Shown: positions 1-7,095 of the stretch, one piece after another
Position numbering within the stretch: the first letter of the stretch is position 1
How the letters are laid out: the number at the start of each line of letters is the position of its first letter
DNA from: Thermophilibacter mediterraneus
GTDB taxonomy: Bacteria > Actinomycetota > Coriobacteriia > Coriobacteriales > Atopobiaceae
Assembly (NCBI RefSeq): GCF_900119385.1
Contig: NZ_FPKO01000009.1
Coordinates: forward strand, 83,404 to 147,403
Length of the DNA: 64,000 bases
Direction: 5' to 3'
Program-made: the position numbers and the translations under genes
Notes under the pieces: model-generated
Database searches by the model: none
What the model was told of the DNA's origin: nothing
What the model saw: the letters and a program-made list of their open reading frames with translations, nothing else

Positions 1-1
1 G

Positions 2-484
2 GGCGTCGGCAAGTCGACCGTGTGCCGCGAGCTCAACCGCATGCTGCCGCGCTCGGTCCTTCTCGACGGGGACTGGTGCTGGCAGGCGGACCCCTTCCAG
101 GTCACGCCCGAGACAAAGGCGCTGGTGCTCGACAACGTCTGCCACGCGCTCGGCAACTTCCTGCGCTGCGGCGCCTACGAGAACGTGGTCTTTGGGTGGG
201 TGATGCACGAGCGGGCGATCGTCGAGGAGATTCTCGCGCGCCTGCCGATCGCCGAGTGCGGGGCGCGGGTGCGCTGGGTCTCGCTCGTGGCGAGCGAGGA
301 GGAGCTGCGCGGACGCATCGAGCGGGACGTGGACGCCGGGCTGCGCGAGGCGGACGCGGTGAAGCGCGCCCTCGCCTACCTGCCGCTCTACCGGGAGCTC
401 GGCTCCGAGCTCGTGGACACCACCGGGCGCTCGCCCCGCGAGGTGGCGGAGCTCGTCACGGGCGTCGCGCACAAGGGCCGCTAG
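2..484 (+). CDS. P-loop nucleotide kinase-like protein, 5' truncated by the window
   Basis: The frame is open at the left edge and begins with the P-loop GVGKST, so the true start lies upstream. The rest is about 154 residues: a mixed alpha/beta protein with a cluster of acidic and arginine residues (EELRGRIERDVDAG) resembling the LID region of small kinases of the shikimate/adenylate kinase type. It probably phosphorylates a small molecule or is an AAA-like nucleotide-binding protein; the substrate cannot be read from the sequence. Its TAG stop (482-484) overlaps the stop of the broken deaminase on the other strand through the palindrome CTAG. Confidence 0.6.
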   Translation, partial: GVGKSTVCRELNRMLPRSVLLDGDWCWQADPFQVTPETKALVLDNVCHALGNFLRCGAYENVVFGWVMHERAIVEEILARLPIAECGARVRWVSLVASEEELRGRIERDVDAGLREADAVKRALAYLPLYRELGSELVDTTGRSPREVAELVTGVAHKGR

Positions 485-645
485 GCGCCCGGCGCCATGC
501 GCTCGTCCGCCCACCACCCCGGCACCAGCTCGCCGAGCCGGACCACGCGTCGCGACTCGTAGTCAAGAAGCACCTCGACCTCCCGCGCCTCGGGGTCGAG
601 CTGCATCATGAGCTCCCGGCACGCGCCGGGCGGCGAGGTAGAGGC
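481..645 (-). pseudogene. 3' remnant of a cytidine/blasticidin-type deaminase
   Basis: Reading the frame that ends in TAG at 481-483, about 50 codons look like the C-terminus of a cytidine-deaminase-like enzyme: a zinc-site relic PPGACRE (normally PCGxCRE) followed by MMQLDP, a beta strand and the ending LGELVPGWW. The first zinc cysteine is missing and everything upstream is absent. The remnant overlaps the 3' end of grpB in another frame, so it looks like a deletion that joined grpB to the tail of a former deaminase gene. Family assignment rests on the short motif pattern and is moderately sure. Confidence 0.5.
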
Positions 646-1171
646 GGTCCCACGCGTCGTCGTAGCACGCGAGCGCCCGCGCCTCCAGCGCGCGCACGAA
701 GCGGTCCTTGCCGTCGCAGTAGCCCTCGATGTCGTACGGAAAGCGCCGCGCGAGGGAGCGCTTGAGGGCAGCGTACTCGTCACGCGCGCCCTCGTGAGAG
801 CGCAGGTAGTCGCAGAGCGCCAGGTGACGGGCGACATTCTCCCGGTCGCCCGCGTCAAAGACGTGGACCTGGTGCGTACGCTCGTCGCCGCCCTTGCGAA
901 AGTAGCGCCGCCCCGGGATGCCGAACTCGCCGAGGCACTCGTAGCCCAGCTCGCGCATGCGCGGCTCCGCGGCGTCGACCTCCTCGAGGCTGCGCGCCGC
1001 CACGAGCACGTCCACGACCGGCTTGGCGGCAAGGCCCGGCACCGACGTGCTCCCGATGTGCCATATCGCGAGCGCCGCCTCGCCGAGCGCGCCGCAAAGC
1101 CGGTCGCGCTCCTCCCGAAAGCGCTGCGGCCAGGACGGGTCGTAGTCAACGACGGTGACGTGCTGGGGCAT
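563..1171 (-). CDS. GrpB family protein (nucleotidyltransferase-fold, UPF0157)
   Basis: The 202-residue protein starts MPQHVTVVDYDPSW and carries the GrpB hallmarks WHIGSTSVPGLAAKPVVD near residue 37 and RTHQVHVF near residue 97, a nucleotidyltransferase-like core of unknown substrate. ATG at 1171 is preceded by GAGGAG ten bases upstream. The family core ends around YCDGKDRFVRALEARAL; the last 25 or so residues (Ala/Arg/Gly-rich) are read out of frame through the deaminase remnant and are probably not native. So the gene is likely functional but with a replaced tail. It converges on the kinase-like gene to the left. Confidence 0.85.
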   Translation of the reverse strand: MPQHVTVVDYDPSWPQRFREERDRLCGALGEAALAIWHIGSTSVPGLAAKPVVDVLVAARSLEEVDAAEPRMRELGYECLGEFGIPGRRYFRKGGDERTHQVHVFDAGDRENVARHLALCDYLRSHEGARDEYAALKRSLARRFPYDIEGYCDGKDRFVRALEARALACYDDAWDRLYLAARRVPGAHDAARPRGAGGRGAS

Positions 1172-1267
1172 GGGGGCATCGCTCCTCTCGCGTCGCGCGC
1201 GGCTTGGATTGGCGTGTTCCGCAGATGGTAGCGCTTTCGTCGCACGACATCCAAAACGACGCGACCC

Positions 1268-1301
1268 ATTGTGGCTACATATTGTACAATGTAGCTACAA
1301 T
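1268..1301. promoter_or_regulatory. Operator of the Phd/PIN toxin-antitoxin pair
   Basis: Two 13-base arms, ATTGTGGCTACAT (1268-1280) and ATGTAGCTACAAT (1289-1301), are inverted copies with one mismatch around an 8-base spacer. The site is AT-rich in a GC-rich setting and lies 23 bases before the antitoxin ATG, overlapping a likely -10 (TACAAT). Phd/YefM antitoxins repress their own promoters by binding such palindromes. Confidence 0.7.
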
Positions 1302-1323
1302 AGGAGGTGCAAGGAGGTGCACC

Positions 1324-1605
1324 ATGAGCGAGCCTGTCGGCGTGCGCGAGGCAAAGAACCGGTTCAGCGAGCTGACCACGGAGGTCAACGCGTCCGGCGT
1401 GCCCCTGACCGTGCTGAGGAACAACCGGCCCTGGGTCGTCATCTACCCTGCCGACGAGGCGGCGGCGAGCCGTCGCGAGCGGCTCGAGCGCTTCCGACGG
1501 CTCACGCAGGCCATCGAGGCCGATGCGGCGACCGAGCCAGCGTGGGACCCCTCCGTCTCCGACCGGGACCTTCTCAATGCGGAGCGGGCGAGCCGCTTTG
1601 ACTAG
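1324..1605 (+). CDS. Type II antitoxin, Phd/YefM family
   Basis: The 93-residue protein begins MSEPVGVREAKNRFSEL, the standard Phd/YefM DNA-binding fold (beta strand, REAK..FSEL helix), followed by LRNNRPWVVIYP and an acidic, disordered toxin-binding tail. It should bind and neutralise the PIN toxin encoded next and repress the operon. The start is fixed by AGGAGG six bases upstream; the ribosome-site stretch AGGAGGTGCA is present twice in tandem. The stop overlaps the start region of the toxin gene, implying translational coupling. Confidence 0.85.
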   Translation: MSEPVGVREAKNRFSELTTEVNASGVPLTVLRNNRPWVVIYPADEAAASRRERLERFRRLTQAIEADAATEPAWDPSVSDRDLLNAERASRFD

Positions 1606-2017
1606 GATCGTCCTCGACACCAATATCGTGCTCGACTATCTGAGCGCCACGAGGCCTCGTCACCTCGATGCCGTCGACCTGCTGGAAAGCCTCCTGTCGT
1701 CAGGGGACGTCAGGGCGGTCGTTCCCGCCGGCAGCATCAAAGACGCCTACTACATCCTCTGCCGGCATTACCGCAACGAGAAGATCGTGCGCTCACGGAT
1801 CGACGACTTCAGGAGGCTCGTCGACGTCGCCGAGCTCACGGTTCCCGTGCTCGACGCGGCGTTCTCCTCCGACGAGCCCGACCTCGAGGACGCCATCGTG
1901 CGCTCGACGGCCGAGCTGCTGGGGGCGAAGGCCATCGTCACACGCGACGCCACCGCCTACGCCCGCTCGTCGGTGCCCAGCATGGACGCGCGGACGTACT
2001 GCTCGCAGCAACCGTAG
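1577..2017 (+). CDS. PIN-domain toxin (VapC-like ribonuclease)
   Basis: A PIN-domain protein: IVLDTNIVLDYLSATRP carries the first catalytic aspartate (D-TN motif), SSDEPDLEDAIVRSTAE the middle acidic pair and AIVTRDATAYARSSV the terminal acidic TRD motif. Such proteins are Mg-dependent RNases that inhibit translation. Two starts are possible: ATG 1577 (146 aa, used here) or TTG 1598 (139 aa, with GGAGCGGG in front and closer to the domain start). Both overlap the antitoxin gene. The pairing of a Phd-type antitoxin with a PIN toxin is common. Confidence 0.85.
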   Translation: MRSGRAALTRIVLDTNIVLDYLSATRPRHLDAVDLLESLLSSGDVRAVVPAGSIKDAYYILCRHYRNEKIVRSRIDDFRRLVDVAELTVPVLDAAFSSDEPDLEDAIVRSTAELLGAKAIVTRDATAYARSSVPSMDARTYCSQQP

Positions 2018-2096
2018 ACAGCCCCTTCCCGGACGCCCCGCGTCGCCGTCCCGCGCGCTACACTGGGCCCACGTCCACACCACGGAAGGAGGCACC

Positions 2097-2447
2097 ATGC
2101 CGCGCACGCCCATCGCAAGGATGTCGCTCGCCAAGGTCTACCCGCTGCTCGTCCAGAAGGCCGAGCGCAAAGGGCGGACGCGCGAGGAGGTCGACGAGGT
2201 GACCTGCTGGCTCACCGGCTACGACGTCGCCGGCCTGGAGCGCCAGATCGCCGCGGGAGTGGACTACGAGACGTTCTTCTCGGAGGCGCCCGCGCTCAAC
2301 CCCAACAGGACGCTCATCACCGGCAAGGTCTGCGGCGTAGACGTTGCCGCCATCTCCGACCCCGTGGAGCAGAACGCCCGCTACCTCGACAAGCTCGTCG
2401 ACGAGCTCGCCCGCGGGCGCGCCATGGAGAAGATCCTGCGCTCGTAG
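2097..2447 (+). CDS. DUF2200 domain-containing protein
   Basis: This 116-residue protein matches the whole DUF2200 family from end to end: VYPLLVQKAERKGRTREEV near the N-terminus, WLTGY, FFSEAPALNPNR in the middle and YLDKLVDELARGRAMEKIL at the end. The biochemical role is unknown; the family is widespread in gut Firmicutes and Actinobacteria as a single soluble domain. The ATG has GGAAGGAGG eight bases upstream. It stands alone, 79 bases after the PIN toxin gene. Confidence 0.9.
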   Translation: MPRTPIARMSLAKVYPLLVQKAERKGRTREEVDEVTCWLTGYDVAGLERQIAAGVDYETFFSEAPALNPNRTLITGKVCGVDVAAISDPVEQNARYLDKLVDELARGRAMEKILRS

Positions 2448-2557
2448 CCGACGCATGCGTTTCCGCAGGTAGATGCCCACTCGACTAACGGTCGATTGAC
2501 GTGTGGGAGGCCGCGGCGCAGCATCGTGGTCACGTTCCGACCCAGGAGGGAGACCAC

Positions 2558-3343
2558 ATGGCAGACGACCCAAAGCCGAGCGAGCCGAAGGTCCCGCAGC
2601 TCGACGCCGCCACCCTCGGCTCCTTTGTCGCCCGCGTCCGCGCCGAGCGCGGGCTCACGCAGCGACAGCTCGCCGAGCGCCTCTACGTCAGCGACAAGAC
2701 CGTGAGCAAGTGGGAGCGTGGGCTCAGCCTGCCGAGCGTCCCTTTGCTCATGCCGCTCGCCGACGCGCTCGGCCTCTCCATCTCCGAGCTCATGGCCTGC
2801 GAGGAAGCGCCGCACGAGGAGCGCCTGGGGCGCGCGGAGGCCGACCGGCTCATCGCCGCCTCGCTCGACCTCTCGGGCGCGACGCTCACCGGGCGGCAGC
2901 GGGCGCTGCGGTGCGCCGCCTTTGCGGCGACGGTCACCGTCTGGGGCCTGCTCACCGCGCGCGTGGTCTTCTCGCGTGAGCTGGACCAGCTCCTCTCGGG
3001 CCTCGCCGACCCGGCCGTCGCCGGAGGCCTCCTCATGCTCGTGGCGCTGGCGTGGTTCTCGTTCTTCTGCCACGAGACCCTGCCCGGATACTACGACGAG
3101 AACCGCATCTCCTTCGTGACGCAGGGCCCCTTCCGCATGAACCTCGGCTGCCTCATGCGCGTCCACAACGGCAACTGGCCCGCCATCTGCCGCGCGGCCC
3201 GCTGGTCGGCCGCAGCGGCGGCGGTCCTGCTGCCGGCGCTCGAGCTTGCGCTGGGAGACGTCCTGCCCAACACCACGGTCGGGCTTCTCGGCTGCGCGGT
3301 CTTCTTCGTGCCGATCCTCGTGGCGGGCAAGCTGAACGAGTAG
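2558..3343 (+). CDS. XRE-type HTH regulator with C-terminal membrane domain
   Basis: Residues about 20-75 form a Cro/C1 helix-turn-helix (VRAERGLTQRQLAERLYVSD, then KTVSKWERGLSLPSV), the class found in many Firmicutes membrane-linked repressors. Residues about 125-261 hold four hydrophobic segments (for example LLMLVALAWFSFFCHE and a final LGCAVFFVPILVAG). The HTH should bind DNA while the membrane part may sense an envelope signal; neither ligand nor target is known. AGGAGGG precedes ATG 2558. A small imperfect palindrome upstream (TCGAC-taacg-GTCGA, 2481-2495) could be its own operator. Confidence 0.8.
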   Translation: MADDPKPSEPKVPQLDAATLGSFVARVRAERGLTQRQLAERLYVSDKTVSKWERGLSLPSVPLLMPLADALGLSISELMACEEAPHEERLGRAEADRLIAASLDLSGATLTGRQRALRCAAFAATVTVWGLLTARVVFSRELDQLLSGLADPAVAGGLLMLVALAWFSFFCHETLPGYYDENRISFVTQGPFRMNLGCLMRVHNGNWPAICRAARWSAAAAAVLLPALELALGDVLPNTTVGLLGCAVFFVPILVAGKLNE

Positions 3344-3365
3344 CGAGGGGGGCGCGTCCTGCCAT

Positions 3366-3492
3366 AGCCCGAGCCAGGCGCACGGTATTGCGCCCCAAAG
3401 CGTGCGTTTGACTCGTACTTTAGAGGCGGCGCGCCAATAGTCCGAGCCAAGCGCACGCTTTGGCGAGAAGAACCGTGCGTCTGGCTCGGACT
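3366..3492. repeat. Tandem pair of intergenic hairpins (family A)
   Basis: Two units of about 54 bases lie between convergent genes. The first pairs AGCCCGAGCC (3366-) with the segment ending ACTCGTACT (3419) imperfectly; the second pairs AGTCCGAGCCA with TGGCTCGGACT almost perfectly and has an inner stem GCGCACG/CGTGCG around the loop CTTTGGCGAGAAGAAC. The right end overlaps the stop codon of the GNAT gene. Probably a bidirectional transcription end; the same architecture recurs at 6887-7010, 25335-25447, 39033-39141 and 60179-60287. Confidence 0.75.
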
Positions 3493-3994
3493 ACCGTCCG
3501 GCGTCCAGGTCCTTCTCCATGAGGAAGTTCGTGAGTCGCACGCCTGCGCGCACGACGACGTTCTCGTGCAGCACGACGTAGCCCCGGCGCTCGAAGAACG
3601 GACGAGCCGTGATGGACGCGAGGGTGCGGATGGCCCGCGCGCCCCGCTCGCGCGCCTCGCGCTCGAGCGCCCCCGCGATGAGGCGTGCCGCGCCCCGACC
3701 CCGGTAATCCTTGTGCACGTAGAGCATGTCGAGAAGGTCCGCGCCCTCGAGGCTGCCAAAGCCCACGAGGGCGCTGCCGTCCCAGGCGCCGAGCGCGCCC
3801 TGTTCGAGCAGCCGGGCGGCCATGCGGCGCACCGGCTCGGCCCCGCCAGGTGCCCATGCCTCGAGCTGCTCGGGCGCGTAGTCTCGCGCGTTCACCGCGT
3901 GCACCGTCTCGTGGAAGAGCTCCGCCGCCGCGGGCGCGTCGCAGGAGGAGAGCGGCGCCAGCCGAAGCGCGGGGCGGGCGGTCCTCTCGCACAT
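3491..3994 (-). CDS. GNAT family N-acetyltransferase
   Basis: The 167-residue protein has the acetyl-CoA-binding signature LYVHKDYRGRGAARLIAGAL (residues about 98-117, with Q/RxxGxG as RGRGAA) and the closing FFERRGYVVLHENVV typical of GNAT strand 6-7. Substrate is unknown; it likely acetylates a small amine or a protein. ATG 3994 lies only 17 bases after the stop of the MerR/TipA-like regulator, so the two are probably co-transcribed. Confidence 0.85.
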   Translation of the reverse strand: MCERTARPALRLAPLSSCDAPAAAELFHETVHAVNARDYAPEQLEAWAPGGAEPVRRMAARLLEQGALGAWDGSALVGFGSLEGADLLDMLYVHKDYRGRGAARLIAGALEREARERGARAIRTLASITARPFFERRGYVVLHENVVVRAGVRLTNFLMEKDLDAGR

Positions 3995-4011
3995 GAAGCC
4001 CCTCCTGCCGG

Positions 4012-4797
4012 CTACGCCAGGTAGGACTCGAGCGCGGCGATCAGAAACTCCGTCGCGCCCTCGCCCGCCGCCGTGTCGTAGCACGCGCGGAAGCGCTCGT
4101 CCGCGAGGTACATCTGCGCGAGGCCCTGGTGCGCCTCGCGCGAGTAGCGGCCCTCGCCCCAATGCAGGGCGATCCAGCGCGCGTGCATGCGCGCAAGCTC
4201 GCGGGCCGGTTCGCCCGCCGGGTCACCCGTCGCCATCGCGACGCGCAGCTGCTCCCGGATGGCCCGCTCGAGCTGGCCCTTCTCGTCCCACTCGTCGCGG
4301 GAGAGCGAGGCCAGCCGCTCGTTTGCGGCGTCCACCGCATCGTCCCCGTGGCGCGCTCGCGCCTCGCGGCCATACGCGCGCTCGTTCTCCTCGATCGCGT
4401 GACGCTTGAGCGCCTCGAAGGCGTCGTGCTCGCTCATGTTCCCTATCCTTTCCACCGCAGCCAGGGCTGCCTCAGTGTGAGCTATCGCTCCCTCCAGTTC
4501 TGCCTTCCGCGCGCGCAGGACCAGGAGATGCTCCAAGAGCGTGTCGCGCAGCTCAGAACCCGAGTCGCCAAGCAGGTGGCGAATCGTTGCCAGGGGCAGG
4601 TCGCACGAACGCATGGCGAGAATCGCAGCGAGCCGCCGGGCATCGCGCGACGTATAGACGCGATACCCCGACCGTGTGCGCGCCGGAGCAAGAAGTCCCA
4701 GCTCCTCATAGTGTCGCAGCGTCCGTGCGCTCACGCCCGAGAGATTGGCCAGTTCCCCCACCGTGTATCGGACGTTGCGCACCATGCCTTCGCTCAT
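4012..4797 (-). CDS. MerR family regulator with TipAS ligand-binding domain
   Basis: Residues 10-75 are a MerR winged helix (YTVGELANLSGVSARTLRHY, then LLAPARTRSGYRVYT), residues about 80-115 a coiled coil, and residues 125-261 a TipAS antibiotic-recognition domain (EDEK/WDE..QL, ARMHARWIALHW, ERFRACYD). TipA-like proteins bind cyclic thiopeptides and activate their own promoter and resistance genes. Upstream there is a matching promoter with the lengthened 19-base spacer (4822-4852). The ribosome site AGGAGG sits 12 bases from ATG 4797, rather far. Length (261 aa) fits TipAL. Confidence 0.88.
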   Translation of the reverse strand: MSEGMVRNVRYTVGELANLSGVSARTLRHYEELGLLAPARTRSGYRVYTSRDARRLAAILAMRSCDLPLATIRHLLGDSGSELRDTLLEHLLVLRARKAELEGAIAHTEAALAAVERIGNMSEHDAFEALKRHAIEENERAYGREARARHGDDAVDAANERLASLSRDEWDEKGQLERAIREQLRVAMATGDPAGEPARELARMHARWIALHWGEGRYSREAHQGLAQMYLADERFRACYDTAAGEGATEFLIAALESYLA

Positions 4798-4821
4798 GCT
4801 CTCGTTGCACCTCCTAGGGAC

Positions 4822-4852
4822 ATTGTGAAGCCTGACGCAACGGAAAGGTCAA
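4822..4852 (-). promoter_or_regulatory. MerR-type promoter with 19-base spacer
   Basis: On the minus strand TTGACC (-35, 4852-4847) and CACAAT (-10, 4827-4822) are separated by 19 bases instead of 17, the hallmark of MerR-activated promoters, and the spacer has CCT..AGG ends. It drives the TipA-like gene, as expected for autoregulation. Confidence 0.6.
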
Positions 4853-4956
4853 GCGAGAAGTGCAAAGGGGAATTATAGGGATACATGCGAAACCGTATAT
4901 CTCTGTTTGCAATTGGGTATACTTTATTCGAAGTTATTTGATTGCAAGGAGTCACC

Positions 4957-5217
4957 ATGTCGGTATCAACTGTACCTCTTGGCAATCGCGTTGACGCCAA
5001 CCTCAAGCGCGCCTTCGACGCAACCGCGGAGGAGCTCGGGCTCTCGCCCACCTCAGCGCTCACCGTCTTCATGAAGCGCTTTGTCGAGGAGGGCGGCTTC
5101 CCCTTCGCCGTTCGTAAGCGCATGCCCACCGAGGCGGAGTACGCCGCCGAGATGGACGCTCGCTATCGCGCGATGCGCAACGGCAGCGAGCAGACGCACG
5201 ACCTCGTGGAGGCATAG
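4957..5217 (+). CDS. Type II antitoxin, RelB/DinJ family
   Basis: An 86-residue ribbon-helix-helix protein: VPLGNRVDANLKRAFDATAE, then LGLSPTSALTVFMKRFVEEG and FPFAVR is the DinJ/RelB pattern. The C-terminus (YRAMRNGSEQTHDLVEA) should wrap the toxin. It binds its own promoter; the upstream segment 4890-4950 is AT-rich with GGGTATACTTT as a likely -10. AAGGAG precedes ATG 4957. Its stop TAG is directly followed by the toxin ATG with no gap. Confidence 0.9.
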   Translation: MSVSTVPLGNRVDANLKRAFDATAEELGLSPTSALTVFMKRFVEEGGFPFAVRKRMPTEAEYAAEMDARYRAMRNGSEQTHDLVEA

Positions 5218-5487
5218 ATGCCCTACCTCTGGGATGACCAGGCGTGGGCCGACTACCAGTACTGGCTGACACAGGACAAGAAGACCCTGCGACGCATCAA
5301 CGCGCTGCTCAAGGACATCGCAAGAACCGGTGGAACGGAGCGCGGCATCGGGAAGAGCGAGCTGCTCAGGCACTCAGCAGAGGGCCTGAGCAGCGTCCGT
5401 ATAGACGCAAAGAATCGGCTAACCTACAAGGTCGAGGACGGAGTCGTGCGCGTGGTCTCGTGCCGCGGGCACTACGAGGACCGCTAG
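5218..5487 (+). CDS. Type II toxin, Txe/YoeB family mRNA interferase
   Basis: The 89-residue protein follows YoeB closely: W-x-DYQYWLTQDKKTLRRIN at the N-terminus, GIGKSELLRH in the middle and VVSCRGHYEDR at the end, giving the catalytic glutamate, arginine and C-terminal histidine (HY) of this RelE-fold ribosome-dependent RNase. The normal SRRI stretch is here SSVRID, a slight deviation. ATG follows the antitoxin stop immediately. Pairing of DinJ/RelB-type antitoxin with YoeB toxin is common in Coriobacteria. Confidence 0.92.
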   Translation: MPYLWDDQAWADYQYWLTQDKKTLRRINALLKDIARTGGTERGIGKSELLRHSAEGLSSVRIDAKNRLTYKVEDGVVRVVSCRGHYEDR

Positions 5488-5496
5488 GCCGGCGCG

Positions 5497-6138
5497 TCAC
5501 GCGTCCTTGCGCGCCACCGCGACGCAGGCCGTGACGCCCACGCGGTGCCAGCTCACCCGGCTGAACCACGTTCCCAGAATGTCACGCATCTCAGACTCGG
5601 AGTAGATGCGCACGTCACCCTCGCGCGAGCGCGGCATCCACGCGTTCATGAGCGCCCGGGCCGGAGCGGGCTGCCAGACGTCGCCCAGCACGAGCGCGCC
5701 TCCCGCCACGAGCACCCGCCACGCTTGGAACGCAGCCCTTTCCGGATCCGGGTAGTGGTGGAACGAGTCGTTGCAGACCACCACGTCAAAGGCGCCGTCA
5801 TGGAAGGGCAGGCGCTCCGCGTCGCCGAGAAGGACCTCGGCTCGTCCCGCCAGCCGCGCGCGGGCCACCTCGACCATGCGCGGCGAGAGGTCCACTCCCG
5901 TGAGCCCGCACCCCAGGATAGCGTCGAGCAGGCGCTCCGCGAGCGCGCCCGTCCCGCAGCCGAGGTCGAGCACGCGCGGGGCCGGCATGCCCGCCACAGC
6001 GCGCACCGCCTCGCCAACAACGTGCTGGTAGAGGCGTCGGGCATGGTCGCCCTCCATGCCCTCGTCGTAGGTTGCGGCCTGCGCGTCGAACGCGGCGCGC
6101 GTACGGACGCGCAGAAGCTCGGCGTTCTTCTCGTCCAT
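5497..6138 (-). CDS. Class I SAM-dependent methyltransferase
   Basis: The 213-residue protein has the Rossmann motif I VLDLGCGTGALAERLL (residues about 55-70), motif II GVDLSPRMVEVAR, post-motif GDAERLPF and motif IV VVVCNDSFHHYP. This is the UbiE/Methyltransf_11 group acting on a small molecule. ATG 6138 has AAAGGAGA eight bases upstream. The gene follows the TetR gene on the same strand, but a terminator (6187-6206) and a second copy of the TetR operator (6152-6172) lie between them, so it likely has its own TetR-controlled promoter. Confidence 0.88.
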   Translation of the reverse strand: MDEKNAELLRVRTRAAFDAQAATYDEGMEGDHARRLYQHVVGEAVRAVAGMPAPRVLDLGCGTGALAERLLDAILGCGLTGVDLSPRMVEVARARLAGRAEVLLGDAERLPFHDGAFDVVVCNDSFHHYPDPERAAFQAWRVLVAGGALVLGDVWQPAPARALMNAWMPRSREGDVRIYSESEMRDILGTWFSRVSWHRVGVTACVAVARKDA

Positions 6139-6151
6139 TCCCGTCTCCTTT

Positions 6152-6172
6152 TGTTGAGCAATGTTCAATACA
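6152..6172. promoter_or_regulatory. Second TetR operator copy, in front of the methyltransferase
   Basis: TGTTGAGCAATGTTCAATACA, read on the other strand, gives TATTGAACATT-GC-TCAACA. This matches the palindrome in front of the TetR gene (TATTGAACATT-AG-TCAATA, 6851-6869) at nearly every position. It is 14 bases upstream of the methyltransferase start. Confidence 0.65.
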
Positions 6173-6186
6173 ACGTCTCGAAAAGA

Positions 6187-6206
6187 GCCCCGGACCAAGC
6201 CGGGGC
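6187..6206 (-). terminator. Rho-independent terminator after TetR
   Basis: GCCCCGG and CCGGGGC pair perfectly around a six-base loop; on the minus strand the stem is followed by TCTTTTC. It begins seven bases after the TetR stop. Confidence 0.75.
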
Positions 6207-6213
6207 GGTTTTC

Positions 6214-6816
6214 CTATCTCGAGGCCGCGGCGAGCGCGTCCCCCGCACGAAACTCGGCGAGAAGCGCGCGCAGGTAGCGGCGCGCCGCGGCAATCGCGGC
6301 CTCGTCCGGCATGCCCGGGCCGCTCGCAAGCCCCACGCACCCGTAGACCATGATGGCCGCGAGCTGGTTCGCATCCGCTGCGGGCGCCCCCCGCTCCGCC
6401 GCATCGAGCTCGAGCGCGGCTCGCAGGTGCGGCCGCACCGCCTCGCACATGGCGAGCGAGAGACGATCGTGCAGCGCGCCCGCGCCCTCGGCGTGAAAGA
6501 ACTCGGCATAGGGATAGCCGTCGTGGGCAGCCCCCGCCTCGAGCGCGCGCTCGAGCCTCTCGTCGAGCGAGGGCCCCCGCTCGTCAAGGACCTCGCACAC
6601 ATGCTCCGCACAGCGGCGCGCGTAGTCCTCGATCGCGGCGGAGAAGAGCGCCTGCTTGGAGTCGAAGTAGTGGTACGCGAGGCCGGGCGCGACACCCGCG
6701 GCCCGCGCCACCGCGCGCACGGACACGTTGTCGTAGCCCTGCTCGGCGAAGAGCCGCATCGCGCACGCCAGCAGCTCGCGCCTGCGCTCCTCGGGCTCCT
6801 TCACGGTCCTTGTCAT
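6214..6816 (-). CDS. TetR family transcriptional regulator
   Basis: A 200-residue TetR protein: residues about 10-57 give the HTH (RRELLACAMRLFAEQGYDNV, SVRAVARAAGVAPGLAYHYF, DSKQALF) and the rest is an all-helical ligand domain. ATG 6816 is favoured over an upstream GTG because GGAGGT sits seven bases before it. A perfect palindrome (6848-6872) lies in its promoter and a near copy lies before the methyltransferase, so it probably represses both itself and that gene. The inducer is unknown. Confidence 0.9.
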   Translation of the reverse strand: MTRTVKEPEERRRELLACAMRLFAEQGYDNVSVRAVARAAGVAPGLAYHYFDSKQALFSAAIEDYARRCAEHVCEVLDERGPSLDERLERALEAGAAHDGYPYAEFFHAEGAGALHDRLSLAMCEAVRPHLRAALELDAAERGAPAADANQLAAIMVYGCVGLASGPGMPDEAAIAAARRYLRALLAEFRAGDALAAASR

Positions 6817-6847
6817 GCGCGCCACCTCCCAGCTTCGGAGGCTAACA

Positions 6848-6872
6848 CGCTATTGAACATTAGTCAATAGCG
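6848..6872. promoter_or_regulatory. TetR autoregulatory operator
   Basis: CGCTATTGA and TCAATAGCG form a perfect 9-base inverted repeat with a 7-base centre, 32 bases before the TetR start. AT-rich core in GC-rich DNA; fits a TetR dimer site. Confidence 0.75.
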
Positions 6873-6886
6873 TGGCGATACCGCCT

Positions 6887-7010
6887 AGCCCGAGCCTTGC
6901 GAACAGTTCCGACCAAGAAAGCGTGCGTCTGGCTCGGGCTTGGCGTTCTTCTCGGCTTTGTCCGAGCCTAACGCACGCTCTCTTGCCCCAGAGCGTGCGT
7001 CTGGCTCGGA
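6887..7010. repeat. Tandem pair of intergenic hairpins (family A)
   Basis: Unit 1 (6887-6940) pairs AGCCCGAGCC with GGCTCGGGCT; unit 2 (6960-7010) pairs GTCCGAGCC with GGCTCGGA and has an inner perfect stem CGCACGCTC/GAGCGTGCG. Both contain CGTGCGTCTGGCTCGG. The pair lies between the divergent promoters of the two TetR genes, so it is not a simple terminator here. Confidence 0.7.
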
Positions 7011-7041
7011 ATACGCTCCCGCAACGCCCTTGTCCCTTTCT

Positions 7042-7067
7042 CTAAACCTATCGTATACTAGGTTTTA
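7042..7067. promoter_or_regulatory. Operator of the second TetR
   Basis: AAACCTA (7044-7050) and TAGGTTT (7059-7065) are perfect inverted repeats around TCGTATAC; the flanks CT..AG extend it. It lies 30 bases before the TetR ATG at 7096 and overlaps a possible -10 (GTATACTAG). Confidence 0.7.
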
Positions 7068-7095
7068 GCGACAACGGGACACCACGGAAGGCAGT

